Shown piece by piece: positions 34,589 to 43,503 of a stretch of 64,000 bases of DNA. A model generated the notes under the pieces. That model saw only the letters and a list, made by a program, of their open reading frames with translations. It had not been told where the DNA came from and made no database searches. Source of the stretch: Arthrobacter sp. Leaf337 (lineage in GTDB: Bacteria > Actinomycetota > Actinomycetes > Actinomycetales > Micrococcaceae). A program made the translations under genes and the position numbers. The DNA lies in NCBI RefSeq assembly GCF_001423745.1, contig NZ_LMPC01000007.1:1-64000 (forward strand), read 5' to 3'. Within the stretch, counting starts at the first letter, position 1; each line of letters opens with the position of its first letter.

Positions 34589-35458
34589 CTAGAGCGCCGG
34601 CTGCACCCCAAAGGCTACCGCGAGCTTCATGATCTTCTCGGCGCGGCCCAGGCGGGGCAGGTCGGAACCGTCGCGGATGACGCGGCCGTTGGCCTCGAAG
34701 TCGGCCATGAAGTCCGTGGCCCAGGCGACATCCGACGGCGTCGGGCTGATGACTTCGTTGATGACGTGGGTCTGGTCAATGGCCAGGCAGAGCTTGCCGG
34801 TCATGCCCATCATCACCGTGATGCCCGTCTGCTCGCGCAGGATCGGGTGGTTGGTACCGACGGTGGGGCCGTCGATGGGGCCCGGGAGGTTGCCCACCCG
34901 GCTGGCAACAACCAGTTTGGCCCGCGGGTAGGCCATGGCCTCGGGGGTGGCCGCCATGCCGGTGTCGCGGCGGAAATCGCCGGAACCGAAGGCCAGCCGG
35001 AAGGCGCCCTGGGCCTTGGCGATGTTGTTGGCTTCCTCGATGCCGACGGCGGACTCCACCAGCGGAATCACGGGGGTTTTGCCGTCCATGCGGTGGAAGC
35101 TCTCGGTGACCTGGTCCGCGGACTCGGTCTTGGCCAGCATGATGCCGAGCAGGCCCGGGGTGCCGCGCAGCCCGGCGAGGTCCGCAGCCCAGAACGGGCT
35201 GGTGGCGTCGTTGATGCGCACCCAGGCCCGGCCGCCGGCGGTGAGCCAGTTGATGACGTGCTCGCGGGCGGTGTCCTTCTGCGAGGGGTCCACCGCGTCT
35301 TCGATGTCCAGGATGATCGAGTCCGCGCGCGACATGGCCGACACGTCAAAAAGCTCGGGCTTCATTGCGTTCACCAAAAGCCACGAACGGGCAATTTCGG
35401 CGGGGATGTTTCGTTCGGGCCGTGCGGTGTCGACGGCAGCGGAGGTAGAGGTGGTCAT
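34589..35458 (-). CDS. CitE-like HpcH/HpaI aldolase/citrate lyase family protein
   Basis: A 289-aa TIM-barrel lyase of the CitE group: RSWLLVNAMKPELFDVSAMS, then ADSIILDIEDAVDPSQKDTA with the metal-binding Glu/Asp, and FRLAFGSGDFRRDTGMAATP. Stand-alone CitE proteins act on malyl-, citramalyl- or similar CoA esters; no citrate lyase partners are nearby. ATG 35458 is preferred because TACGGT lies 6 nt upstream. It is divergent from the taurine-type operon. Confidence 0.87.
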   Translation of the reverse strand: MTTSTSAAVDTARPERNIPAEIARSWLLVNAMKPELFDVSAMSRADSIILDIEDAVDPSQKDTAREHVINWLTAGGRAWVRINDATSPFWAADLAGLRGTPGLLGIMLAKTESADQVTESFHRMDGKTPVIPLVESAVGIEEANNIAKAQGAFRLAFGSGDFRRDTGMAATPEAMAYPRAKLVVASRVGNLPGPIDGPTVGTNHPILREQTGITVMMGMTGKLCLAIDQTHVINEVISPTPSDVAWATDFMADFEANGRVIRDGSDLPRLGRAEKIMKLAVAFGVQPAL

Positions 35459-35464
35459 ACTCCT

Positions 35465-35470
35465 ACCGTA
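35465..35470 (-). promoter_or_regulatory. Leaderless-type -10 box of the CitE-like gene
   Basis: Minus-strand TACGGT lies 6 nt before ATG 35458. Confidence 0.45.
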
Positions 35471-35770
35471 TCCGCCCGGCATGCCCTAACGCGAAGTAAC
35501 AGCTGTCCGCCCTGGAACAATACCGCGAACAATACGACCAAAATCCGGCACGTCCGGCGCGTCAAAGTCCTTCACGGGCCGTTACGGGGCGAAACCGGGC
35601 GTCTTGTGACCCGGCGTTGCGTCCTGTTTCCGCTCGTTTCCGCGGGTTTCCCGGCGTGACAGCAACGCTTTTTTTGGCCGGAAAGGTGCGCTTACATCGT
35701 TCCAGCGGCAGGCAAACAAGCACCGCTGATTCACTCCAAACCTCCCCCAATGCTGACAAAGGATCCCCGA
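35471..35770 (+). other. 300-nt intergenic region upstream of the tauA-like gene
   Basis: No gene is supported. It holds GC-rich imperfect repeats (GAAACCGGGCG, GTTTCCGCGGGTTTCCCGG) and a T-rich run at 35669-35675. AAAGGA at 35758-35763 is the ribosome site for ATG 35771. The operon promoter must lie here, but no convincing box or riboswitch was found. Confidence 0.4.
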
Positions 35771-36796
35771 ATGAAACGACACCTGACCATCATGAGTGCC
35801 GCGGCCGCCGTCGTCATCGCGATGACGGTGTCGGGCTGCGGGGGCAGCGCAGAAGCCGGTGCCGGCGGCGCCGCCGCCGGTGCCACCGAGGTGAAGGAGC
35901 TCCGCTACCAGGGCTGGGCCAACACGGTGACGCTCCCCGAGCTGGCCCAGGACCTCGGCTACTTCGGCGACGTCAAGCTCAACTGGGTGGGCAACACCAT
36001 CAGCGGCCCGCAGGATATCCAGTCGGCAGCCACCGGGCAGACGGATTTCGGCGGTGCTTTCGCCGGGGCCGTGGTCAAGCTCGTGGAAGCGGGCGCCCCG
36101 GTGAAAGCGGTCATCAACTATTACGGCGAAGACGAGAAGACGTTCAACGGCTTTTACGTCAAGGAAGACAGCCCCATCCGCACCGCCCGGGACTTCATCG
36201 GCAAGAAGATCGCGGTGAACACGCTGGGCGCACACGCGGACGCCGTCATCAACACGTACCTGCAGAAGAACGGCCTGAGCGCCGAGGAAATCAAGCAGGT
36301 CCAGCTGGTGGTGGTCCCGCCGAACGACACCGAGGAAGCCATCCGCCGCGGCCAGGTGGACGCCGGGTCCCTGGGCAGCATCCTGCAGGACAAGGCAATC
36401 GCCAACGGCGGCCTGCGCTCGGTGTTCAGCGACGCCGAGCTCTTCGGCACCTTCGCCGGCGGCCCGTACGTGCTGCGCACCGACTTCATCGCCAAGAACC
36501 CGAACACCACACGGACGTTCACCACCGGCGTGGCGAAGGCCATCGAGTGGGAGCGGACCACACCGCGCGAGGAAGTCATCGCCCGCTTCACCAAAATCCT
36601 GCAGGAGCGCGGACGCAACGAGAACCCGGCTGCCCTGCAGTACTGGAAGAGCGTGGGCGTGCCCGCGAAGGGCGAGATCAAGGACGAGGACTTCACCCGC
36701 TGGGGCAAATGGCTCAAGGACACCGGAATCGTCAAGGGCGAGCTCGACCCGAAAAAGATCTACACCAACGAGTTCAACGGACTGGTGAACCCATGA
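35771..36796 (+). CDS. TauA/SsuA-like sulfonate-type ABC binding lipoprotein
   Basis: A 341-aa binding protein with a lipoprotein signal: MKRHLTIMSAAAAVVIAMTV and lipobox V-S-G-C at about 25. The mature part follows the NMT1/SsuA fold (VKELRYQGWANTVTLPELAQ, GQTDFGGAFAGAVVKLVEAG). It delivers sulfonates, taurine, nitrate or similar to the membrane channel. Order binding protein, ATPase, permease, TauD-type dioxygenase matches tauABCD, so a sulfonate is the best guess. The permease and ATPase follow with overlapping or close starts. Confidence 0.9.
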   Translation: MKRHLTIMSAAAAVVIAMTVSGCGGSAEAGAGGAAAGATEVKELRYQGWANTVTLPELAQDLGYFGDVKLNWVGNTISGPQDIQSAATGQTDFGGAFAGAVVKLVEAGAPVKAVINYYGEDEKTFNGFYVKEDSPIRTARDFIGKKIAVNTLGAHADAVINTYLQKNGLSAEEIKQVQLVVVPPNDTEEAIRRGQVDAGSLGSILQDKAIANGGLRSVFSDAELFGTFAGGPYVLRTDFIAKNPNTTRTFTTGVAKAIEWERTTPREEVIARFTKILQERGRNENPAALQYWKSVGVPAKGEIKDEDFTRWGKWLKDTGIVKGELDPKKIYTNEFNGLVNP

Positions 36797-36843
36797 GCCA
36801 CCGCACTCCTCATGCAGCCGAGCGGGACAGCGAAAGGACAGTC

Positions 36844-37722
36844 ATGACGCCGAAAATCAGCCTGCGCAACGTCACCAAGGAATTCGCGGTGCGCCAGGGC
36901 AAAACGACGAAGAAACAGGCCGGCCCGTCGGTGCTGACCGCCCTGGATGACCTCAGCCTGGACGTCGCCGCCGGAGAGTTCCTCACCCTCGTGGGGCCCA
37001 GCGGCTCCGGCAAGACCACCCTGCTGGACCTGCTCGCCGGCCTCTCCCGGCCCACGTCGGGCAGCGTGCTGGTGGACGGCAAGGAAGTGACAGGACCGGG
37101 CCCGGACCGCGCCGTCGTCTTCCAGCAGTACGCACTGTTCCCGTGGCGGACTGCCTCCGCCAACGTCTCCATCGGCCTGGAAAACTCCGGCCTGTCCCGG
37201 AAGGAACGGGCCGCGAAGGCCAGCGAATTCCTGGACCTCGTGGGGCTGGCGGGGTTCGAGGACCGCTTTCCGCACGAACTGTCCGGCGGCATGAAGCAGC
37301 GCGTGGCCATCGCCAGGAGCCTCGCCTATGAGCCGGACATCCTGCTGATGGACGAGCCGTTTGCCGCCCTCGACGCGCAGACCCGCGAGCAGCTCCAGGA
37401 CGAGCTGCTGCGGATCTGGAAGGCAACGGGCAAGACCATCGTCTTCATCACGCACGGAATCGACGAGGCCGTCTACCTCGGCCAGCGCGTGGCAGTCCTC
37501 AGCGCACGCCCGGGCCGGCTGAAGGAGTTTGTGGACATCAATATCCCGGACCGCGACGGCGGGGACGACGTCCGCTCGCACCCGGCCTTCGTGGAACACC
37601 GGCATCAGGTCTGGTCCCTCCTGCACGACGAGGTCAAGCTCGCCCAGGACTCCGGACACCGCAAGATCCTCCCCGATGGATCGGCCCCCGATGAACAACC
37701 CCAGGAAAGGAGCGCTGCCTGA
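36844..37722 (+). CDS. TauB/SsuB-like ABC transporter ATPase
   Basis: A 292-aa ATPase: Walker A GPSGSGKTT, Q-loop VVFQQYALFPW, signature LSGGMKQRVAIARSLA, Walker B DILLMDEPFAALD and switch His in VFITHGIDEA. It energises import for the adjacent permease. I chose ATG 36844 with AAAGGA 6 nt upstream; ATG 36793, which overlaps the tauA-like stop (ATGA), would add 17 residues and is also plausible. Confidence 0.93.
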   Translation: MTPKISLRNVTKEFAVRQGKTTKKQAGPSVLTALDDLSLDVAAGEFLTLVGPSGSGKTTLLDLLAGLSRPTSGSVLVDGKEVTGPGPDRAVVFQQYALFPWRTASANVSIGLENSGLSRKERAAKASEFLDLVGLAGFEDRFPHELSGGMKQRVAIARSLAYEPDILLMDEPFAALDAQTREQLQDELLRIWKATGKTIVFITHGIDEAVYLGQRVAVLSARPGRLKEFVDINIPDRDGGDDVRSHPAFVEHRHQVWSLLHDEVKLAQDSGHRKILPDGSAPDEQPQERSAA

Positions 37723-38618
37723 TGAGCGCTGTGTTGACCCGACCGCCTGAGGCGGCTGCCGCCGTCGAACGTTCATTGCAGGCGGGACCCGGTCCGGAAA
37801 GCGGACCACGCCCGACGCCGGCCGGCCGGCTCGCTGCCCTGGCCGGGATCGCCGGACGGGCCGGCTGGAAATCGCTCGCCGTGCTGCTGTTCCTCGCGCT
37901 GTGGGAGCTGGGCCCGACGTACCTTGCCAGCCCCTCCACCCGGGTGTTCCTGCCCCCGCTGCACGAGGTGCTTGCTGCCGGCGCGACGCTGCTGGAGAAC
38001 GGGCAGCTGCAGAGCCACCTGCAGGCGAGCCTCACCCGCTCGGTGTCCGGCTTCAGCGTCGCGGTGGTGTCCGCCGTCGTGCTGGGGCTGCTGATCGCCT
38101 GGTATGGCTGGCTCAGCTCGTTCCTGAACCCGCTGCTGGAACTGTTCCGCAACACGGCCACGCTGGCACTGCTCCCCGTGTTCACGCTGCTGCTGGGCAT
38201 CGGCGAGGAATCGAAGATCACCATCGTGGCCTACGCGGCGTTCTTCCCGGTGCTGCTGAACACCATCGCCGGCGTCCGGACCGTGGATCCGCTGCTCATC
38301 CGGGCGGCGAAGTCACTGGGGCTGAACAGCTTCCGGCTCTTCCAGAAGGTCATCCTGCCCTCCGCAGTCCCGACGATCTTCACGGGCATCCGGATGGCCG
38401 GCACATCCTCCATCCTGGTGCTGATCGCCGCCGAAATGGTGGGGGCCAAGGCCGGGCTGGGCTACCTGATCGTCAATGCCCAGATGAGCTTCCTGATCCC
38501 GGACATGTACGCCGGGATCCTCACCGTCTCCGTTCTGGGCCTGACGGTGAACGTCCTCCTCGTCGCCCTTGAGCGGCATTTCTCCCGCTGGCGCACCGCC
38601 GTCGGGTCCGGGAACTGA
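37722..38618 (+). CDS. TauC/SsuC-like ABC permease
   Basis: A 298-aa permease with about six helices and a BPD_transp_1 domain. The coupling EAA loop is AAKSLGLNSFRLFQKVILPS, after LNTIAGVRTVDPLLIR. The first 45 residues are a Pro/Ala-rich cytoplasmic extension. Its start overlaps the ATPase stop by 1 nt. It forms the channel for the substrate brought by the lipoprotein. Confidence 0.93.
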   Translation: MSAVLTRPPEAAAAVERSLQAGPGPESGPRPTPAGRLAALAGIAGRAGWKSLAVLLFLALWELGPTYLASPSTRVFLPPLHEVLAAGATLLENGQLQSHLQASLTRSVSGFSVAVVSAVVLGLLIAWYGWLSSFLNPLLELFRNTATLALLPVFTLLLGIGEESKITIVAYAAFFPVLLNTIAGVRTVDPLLIRAAKSLGLNSFRLFQKVILPSAVPTIFTGIRMAGTSSILVLIAAEMVGAKAGLGYLIVNAQMSFLIPDMYAGILTVSVLGLTVNVLLVALERHFSRWRTAVGSGN

Positions 38619-38669
38619 CGCTTCTAACCGCATCATCCACACGCACCATTAACCAGTAAGGAAAAAGCA

Positions 38670-39590
38670 ATGACTACCATCACCGAAACCAAGCTCGAAT
38701 TCGCCAAGCTGGGCTCCCGCATCGGAGCTGAAATCCGCGGCCTGGACCTGAGCGGGGACCTGTCCGCGGATACCGTGGCCCGGATCCGCGCGGCTCTGAA
38801 CGAGCACAAGGCCCTGGTGTTCCGCGAGGCGAATATCCGCACGGACGAGGAGCAGGTGAAGTTTGCCAGCCACTTTGGGCCTTTGACCAAGGCGCACCCC
38901 ACCGTGGCCTCCGTGGAGGGGGAAGAGAACGTCCTGCCGGTGGACAGCGAGAACGGCTCTGCCAACAACTGGCACACGGACGTCACCTTTGTGGTGAACC
39001 CGCCGCAGGCATCAACGCTGCGCAGCATCGACCTGCCGGCGTACGGCGGGGAAACGCTGATCGCGTCCTCGGCCGGGGCGTACGCCGACCTGCCGGAGGA
39101 GCTGCGGAACTTCGCGGACACCCTGTGGGCCATCCACACCAACGACTACGACTACTCGGTGCCCAAGAACCTGGAGCACCAGAACGCCGAGGAACGCCGC
39201 AAGGAGTTCACCCGGCTGCAGTTCGAGACCGCCCACCCGGTGGTCCGGGTCCACCCGCTGACCGGCGAGCGCGGATTGTTCATTGGGGGCTTCGCGCAGC
39301 GGCTGCGGATCGTGGGGCTGTCCAACACCGAGTCGAAGGACATCATCCGGCTGCTGCAGGCCTACGTCACGCGTCCGGAGAACGTGGTGCGGGTGAACTG
39401 GGAGCCGAACCAGCTGGTGCTGTTCGACAACCGCATCACCCAGCACTACGCCCCGGACAACTACGACGGCCAGCCCCGCAAGCTCAACCGCGTCACCATC
39501 GCCGGCGACATTCCGGTGGGCGTGGACGGCAAGCAGAGCCAGGCTCTGAAGGGCGACTCGTCCACGTACTCGGTGGTGGCGCCGCTGTAG
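38670..39590 (+). CDS. TauD/TfdA-family Fe(II)/2-oxoglutarate dioxygenase
   Basis: A 306-aa dioxygenase: KLGSRIGAEIRGLDLSGDLS start, iron-binding H-x-D in ANNWHTDVTFVVN and the distal His in RITQHYAPDNY, with a 2-oxoglutarate Arg in RKLNRVTIAGD. TauD hydroxylates taurine, releasing sulfite; this family also cleaves alkylsulfonates and 2,4-D-like acids. Being fourth after tauABC-like genes favours sulfonate use for sulfur. AAGGAA precedes ATG 38670. Confidence 0.93.
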   Translation: MTTITETKLEFAKLGSRIGAEIRGLDLSGDLSADTVARIRAALNEHKALVFREANIRTDEEQVKFASHFGPLTKAHPTVASVEGEENVLPVDSENGSANNWHTDVTFVVNPPQASTLRSIDLPAYGGETLIASSAGAYADLPEELRNFADTLWAIHTNDYDYSVPKNLEHQNAEERRKEFTRLQFETAHPVVRVHPLTGERGLFIGGFAQRLRIVGLSNTESKDIIRLLQAYVTRPENVVRVNWEPNQLVLFDNRITQHYAPDNYDGQPRKLNRVTIAGDIPVGVDGKQSQALKGDSSTYSVVAPL

Positions 39591-39600
39591 GTGCTCCAAG

Positions 39601-39666
39601 CCCAACTAGGTCGCAGTTAATGTCGTTTTGGGGGCTCATAACGACATCTACTGCGACCTAGTTGGG
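39601..39666. repeat. 66-bp intergenic palindrome, family A
   Basis: Arms of 27 nt starting CCCAACTAGGTCGCAGT pair with two mismatches around a 12-nt centre. It lies between convergent genes, 10 nt after the dioxygenase and 12 nt before the aldo/keto reductase stop. A copy of the same length, with arms starting CCCAACTGGCTCGCAGT, is at 63190. Confidence 0.9.
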
Positions 39667-39678
39667 TTAAGCGGCGGG

Positions 39679-40665
39679 TTAGGGGATGTTGCTCCCCCGG
39701 GCCGTGACCCACAGCCGGTACCACTCGGCGCGGGTCATGGCCGCGGCAATCCGGGCCGCTCCGGCGCAGGCACGGATGCGGTCCGGGTTGGCCGACCCGA
39801 TCACGGGCGCGATCCCGGCCGGATGCCGCATGAGCCACCCGAGGAGGATCGCCTCCCTGGTGGTTCCTTTGGCCTTCGCCATCTCCGCGACGAGCGCCGC
39901 CGTGGCCGCCTCCGCCGGTGTCGGGCTTTCCGGCGGAGCTCCGCTGTAGTGGCCCTGGGCCAGCGCTCCGTAGGCCTGCAGGGTGATCCCCTGCCGGCTG
40001 CAGAACTCCACAGTGCCGTGCGGGAAGCTGTAATCCAGCCCCTCCGCGTGGTTCACCAGCACGGCGCTTTCCAGCCACGCCCGCCTCAGCAGGCTCATTT
40101 CCAGCTGGTTGGCCACCACCGCCGTTTCCAGATGATCCTGCAGCGCCTCGATCTGCGGGGCGGACATGTTGGACACTCCCACCTCCCGCACTTTGCCTTC
40201 CCCCATCAACTGCCCGACGGCGGACGCCACCTCGGCGGGGTCAGCCAGCGGGTCGGGGCGGTGCAGCAGGAGGACATCCACGTAGTCGGTCTTCAGCCGC
40301 TTCAGGCTGCCGTTGACCCGCTCGAGGATTCCCTCGCGGCTCAGGTCGTAGTGTGTTTCGAGTCCCTGCTCGTTGAGCCGGATCCCGCACTTGGTCTGGA
40401 GCCGGATCCGTTCCCGCAGCCCCGGTGTGATCGCCAGGACCTCGCCGAAGACTGCTTCGGCCTTGCCGCCGCGGTAAATGTCGGCGTGGTCGAACAGCGT
40501 GATGCCTGCGTCGAGGGCAGCGTCGATCGCGGCGGCCGCCTCGTCCACATGCTCAGGGGCGTAGGGCTCGGCGGACCAGCTGCCGCCAAGGCCCATGCAG
40601 CCGTAAATCAGTTCCTGGTTACGGTTCAGTTCCTGGCCGGACAGGCTTGCAGTTTGTTCAGTCAT
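39679..40665 (-). CDS. Aldo/keto reductase (YdhF-like)
   Basis: A 328-aa NADPH-dependent reductase with a TIM-barrel: YGCMGLGGSW start, catalytic Asp/Tyr region ITLFDHADIYRGGKAEAVFG, Lys in LQTKCGIRL, and the active His in YVDVLLLHRPDPLADPAEVA. GSANPDRIRACAGAARI near the C-terminus is the NADP phosphate loop. It resembles oxidoreductases such as YdhF. The physiological aldehyde or ketone is not known. Confidence 0.92.
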   Translation of the reverse strand: MTEQTASLSGQELNRNQELIYGCMGLGGSWSAEPYAPEHVDEAAAAIDAALDAGITLFDHADIYRGGKAEAVFGEVLAITPGLRERIRLQTKCGIRLNEQGLETHYDLSREGILERVNGSLKRLKTDYVDVLLLHRPDPLADPAEVASAVGQLMGEGKVREVGVSNMSAPQIEALQDHLETAVVANQLEMSLLRRAWLESAVLVNHAEGLDYSFPHGTVEFCSRQGITLQAYGALAQGHYSGAPPESPTPAEAATAALVAEMAKAKGTTREAILLGWLMRHPAGIAPVIGSANPDRIRACAGAARIAAAMTRAEWYRLWVTARGSNIP

Positions 40666-40705
40666 GTCGTCACTCTTTCACTTGTTCCTGCGAAGGCCCA
40701 GCAGC

Positions 40706-40749
40706 AAAAAGCCCCGGTGGCGGCACCCTGTCCGGGCACCGCCACCGGG
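40706..40749 (-). terminator. Terminator of the alpha-glucosidase gene
   Basis: CCCGGTGGCGG (40713-40723) pairs with CCGCCACCGGG (40739-40749). On the minus strand the stem is followed by a T run (complement of 40706-40710), 43 nt after the GH13 stop. Confidence 0.8.
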
Positions 40750-40791
40750 ACGGGATTCATGGTGTGGCCAACGAGGCTGCCTGGCCCGGCC

Positions 40792-42498
40792 TTAGCGCAG
40801 CCAGACCGTGGTGTTGCCGGGCAGCAGCTTCCCGTCCAGCGGTGCGCTGCTGAGCAGCACTTCGCCGGCCGGGAGCTCCACCGGCTCAGCACCGAAGTTG
40901 GTCACTGACTGCCAGCCGCCGTGGCGGGTGAACTGCAGCACCTTGGGGTTGCCGGTCTCCACCCACTCCAGTTCCTCGGCCGTCTGCAGTTCGCGGCGCA
41001 GCTTCAGGGCCTTGCGGTATAGCTCCAGCGTGGAGCCCTCCACGCCGTCCTGGGCGTCCACGGCGTACCGGCCGAACCAGGCCGGCTGGGGCAGATGGGC
41101 CCGGCCCGCACCGAAACCGAAGGACGTGCCCTCCGTAGCCCAGGGCAGCGGAACGCGGCAGCCGTCACGACCGATTTCCACACCCTTGTTGCGGAAGAAG
41201 GACGGGTCCTGGCGCTCCGAGTCGGGGATGTCGGCGACTTCCTGCAGGCCGAGCTCCTCGCCCTGGTACAGGTAGGCCGAGCCCGGGAGGGCCAGCATCA
41301 GCAGGCTGGCCGCACGGGCGCGGCGCAGGCCCAGCTCAACGTCCAGTTCCTCGGCCGGTGCCCCGGCCAGCAGCCAGCCCTTGCCGTCCTGGCCCTTGGC
41401 GTGCACTCCGCCGCCCATCGGCAGGCCATAGCGGGTGGCGTGCCGGACGACGTCGTGGTTGGAGAAGACCCAAGTGGAGGAGGCGCCGGTGGCCGTGGCC
41501 TCGGCGAGGTTCCGGGTGATGATTTCGTGGAACTCATCGGCGTCGAAATCGGCCTGCAGCAGGTCGAAGTTGAAAGCCTGGCCCAAACCCTGGGGGCTGG
41601 CGTAGCGGGCGCGGCGGGTAGCGTGCACCCAGGCTTCGGCGACGGCGGTGCGCGGCGGGTTGTACTCGTTGAACACCTCGCGCCATTCGGCGTAGATCTC
41701 GTGGACCTCGTCGCGGTCCCAGAACGGGTGCGATCCGTCGGCGAAACCGTCAGTGCCGGTGTTTGCCTCGCTCAGTTCGACCTTGGAGAGCAGCGGCTCC
41801 GTGAGGTCCTTGGTGAGGGCGTGCGCCACGTCCACGCGGAAGCCGTCCACGCCGCGGTCGGACCAGAAGCGCAGTGTCTTCAGGAAGTCGTCGCGGATCT
41901 CGCGGTTGGACCAGTTCAGGTCCGGCTGTTCCTTGGCGAAGATGTGCATGTACCACTGGCCGGGGGTGCCGTCCGGTTCGGTGATGCGCTCCCAGGCGGG
42001 ACCGCCGAAGACGGAGTCCCAGTCCGACGGCGGCAGCTCGCCGTTCTTGCCAAGGCCGTCACGGAAGATGTAGCGCTCGCGGGCAGCTGAGCCCCGCGGG
42101 GAGGCCAGGGCTTCCTTGAACCATTCGTGCCGGTCCGAGGAGTGGTTGGGGACGATGTCCGCGATGAGCTTGATGCCGGCTTCGTGCAGCGCGGCGGACA
42201 TTTCGGCGAAGTCCTCCAAGGTGCCCAGCTTGGGGTCCACGTTGCGGTAATCGTCGACGTCGTAGCCGCCGTCGGCGAGCGCCGACGGGTAGAACGGGCT
42301 GAGCCAGACGGCGTCGATCCCCAGTTCCTTCAGGTACGGCACTTTGGCTGTGATGCCCTTGATGTCGCCCAGGCCGTCACCGTTCGAATCCGAGAAGCTG
42401 CGCGGATAGATCTGGTATACGGAGGCCTGGCGCCACCAGTTGGGATCGGCTGCGAGGTTTGAATCGGACAGGGTTGCCAGAGTGGCGGTGGTGGACAA
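40792..42498 (-). CDS. GH13 alpha-glucosidase / oligo-1,6-glucosidase
   Basis: A 568-aa glycoside hydrolase 13 enzyme. Regions: WWRQASVYQIYPRSFSDSNG start, IADIVPNHSSDRHEWF (region I), GVDGFRVDVAHAL with nucleophile Asp (II), TAVAEAWVHA with acid/base Glu (III) and WVFSNHDVVRH (IV). No signal peptide, so it cleaves imported glucosides in the cytoplasm. It is downstream of a sugar ABC importer. The start is TTG 42498 with AAGGA 6 nt upstream. Confidence 0.93.
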   Translation of the reverse strand: MSTTATLATLSDSNLAADPNWWRQASVYQIYPRSFSDSNGDGLGDIKGITAKVPYLKELGIDAVWLSPFYPSALADGGYDVDDYRNVDPKLGTLEDFAEMSAALHEAGIKLIADIVPNHSSDRHEWFKEALASPRGSAARERYIFRDGLGKNGELPPSDWDSVFGGPAWERITEPDGTPGQWYMHIFAKEQPDLNWSNREIRDDFLKTLRFWSDRGVDGFRVDVAHALTKDLTEPLLSKVELSEANTGTDGFADGSHPFWDRDEVHEIYAEWREVFNEYNPPRTAVAEAWVHATRRARYASPQGLGQAFNFDLLQADFDADEFHEIITRNLAEATATGASSTWVFSNHDVVRHATRYGLPMGGGVHAKGQDGKGWLLAGAPAEELDVELGLRRARAASLLMLALPGSAYLYQGEELGLQEVADIPDSERQDPSFFRNKGVEIGRDGCRVPLPWATEGTSFGFGAGRAHLPQPAWFGRYAVDAQDGVEGSTLELYRKALKLRRELQTAEELEWVETGNPKVLQFTRHGGWQSVTNFGAEPVELPAGEVLLSSAPLDGKLLPGNTTVWLR

Positions 42499-42603
42499 AG
42501 GAGATTCCTTTTCTGGTGTTGGTTGTTCTTTGGTAAAGGGAAAAATGGATGGGTACCCGGATGCTGCGCCCTGCTTGCTTGCGCCCTGCTTCAGTGCGCT
42601 GTC

Positions 42604-43503
42604 CTACTTCACTGCGCCCCGCATGACTCCGGAGAGTACCCAACGTTGGGCCAGGATGTAAACCACCAGGGTGGGCGCCATGGCCATCAGGTAAGACGCG
42701 AAGGCGAGGCTGTAGTTGGTGTTGAATTCGCCCTGGAACAGCATCTGCACTACCGGCAGTGTCTGCAGCGCCGGATCCGCAATCAACATCTGCGGCAGCA
42801 GGAAATCGTTCCAGGAGCCGAGGAAGGCGAAGATCCCGACTGTGGCGTTCATGGGGGCCAGCAGCGGGAAGATGATCTTGCGGAACACCTGCCACGTGGT
42901 GGCGCCGTCCATGCGGGCCGACTCCTCGAGTTCCACCGGGATGGAGCGCACGAAGGCGATGTAGAGCAGGGTGTTGAACGAGATGCCGCCGAGGACGTGC
43001 AGGAACACGACGCCGGCGGGGTTGTCCAGGCCGAGGAGTGCCGTCTGCTTGATCAGGGGCAGGATGATCACCGGGAACGGGATGAACATTGCCGAGAGCA
43101 GGTAGACGAAGGAGCCCCGGAAGAACCGGTGGTTCCAGTTCCGCGCAATAGCGTAGGCCACCAGGGAGCTGCTGGCCAGCGAGCCAAGGACGCTCAACAC
43201 GGTCACGAACGCCGTGGACATAAAGGCCCGCGGGAAGTTGGTGGCCACGTAGGCGGCGGCGAAGTTGTCCCAGTTCATCGGGTTCGGCCAGGCGAGGCCC
43301 GTGCCGGTGCCGATCTGGTCCGGGGACTTGAGCGCCATGGCAACGGTGAAGTAGAGCGGCAGCAGGACGGTCAACGAAGCGGCCAGCATCAGCGCGGTGA
43401 GCCACCAGTTGATCCTGAAGCCCTCGCGGTTGGACCGGCGGTTGCTGCGGGCGGGGGCGTCCGGTGTCAGATGTTTGGAAGCGGCAAGTGTGGATGCGGT
43501 CAT
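42604..43503 (-). CDS. Sugar ABC permease, MalG type
   Basis: A 299-aa permease with six helices after a basic N-terminus. The EAA loop is ELEESARMDGATTWQVFRKI, followed by IFPLLAPMNATVGIFAFLGS, typical of CUT1 MalG subunits. Its ATG overlaps the partner's TAA stop by 1 nt (TAATG). No ATPase gene lies here; CUT1 systems often share an MsiK-type ATPase encoded elsewhere. Confidence 0.94.
   Translation of the reverse strand: MTASTLAASKHLTPDAPARSNRRSNREGFRINWWLTALMLAASLTVLLPLYFTVAMALKSPDQIGTGTGLAWPNPMNWDNFAAAYVATNFPRAFMSTAFVTVLSVLGSLASSSLVAYAIARNWNHRFFRGSFVYLLSAMFIPFPVIILPLIKQTALLGLDNPAGVVFLHVLGGISFNTLLYIAFVRSIPVELEESARMDGATTWQVFRKIIFPLLAPMNATVGIFAFLGSWNDFLLPQMLIADPALQTLPVVQMLFQGEFNTNYSLAFASYLMAMAPTLVVYILAQRWVLSGVMRGAVK

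Noticed and set aside
35471..35770. A sulfur-linked riboswitch upstream of the tauA-like gene
   Set aside because: Some GC repeats can pair, but no SAM or other conserved aptamer core was recognised.
36793..36843. An earlier ATG start for the TauB-like ATPase
   Set aside because: It overlaps the previous stop and is possible, but the ATG at 36844 has a much better ribosome site and matches the conserved start.
39601..39666. An attachment site or CRISPR-like repeat
   Set aside because: A single palindrome with no spacer array or integrase; better explained as a terminator-like interspersed repeat.
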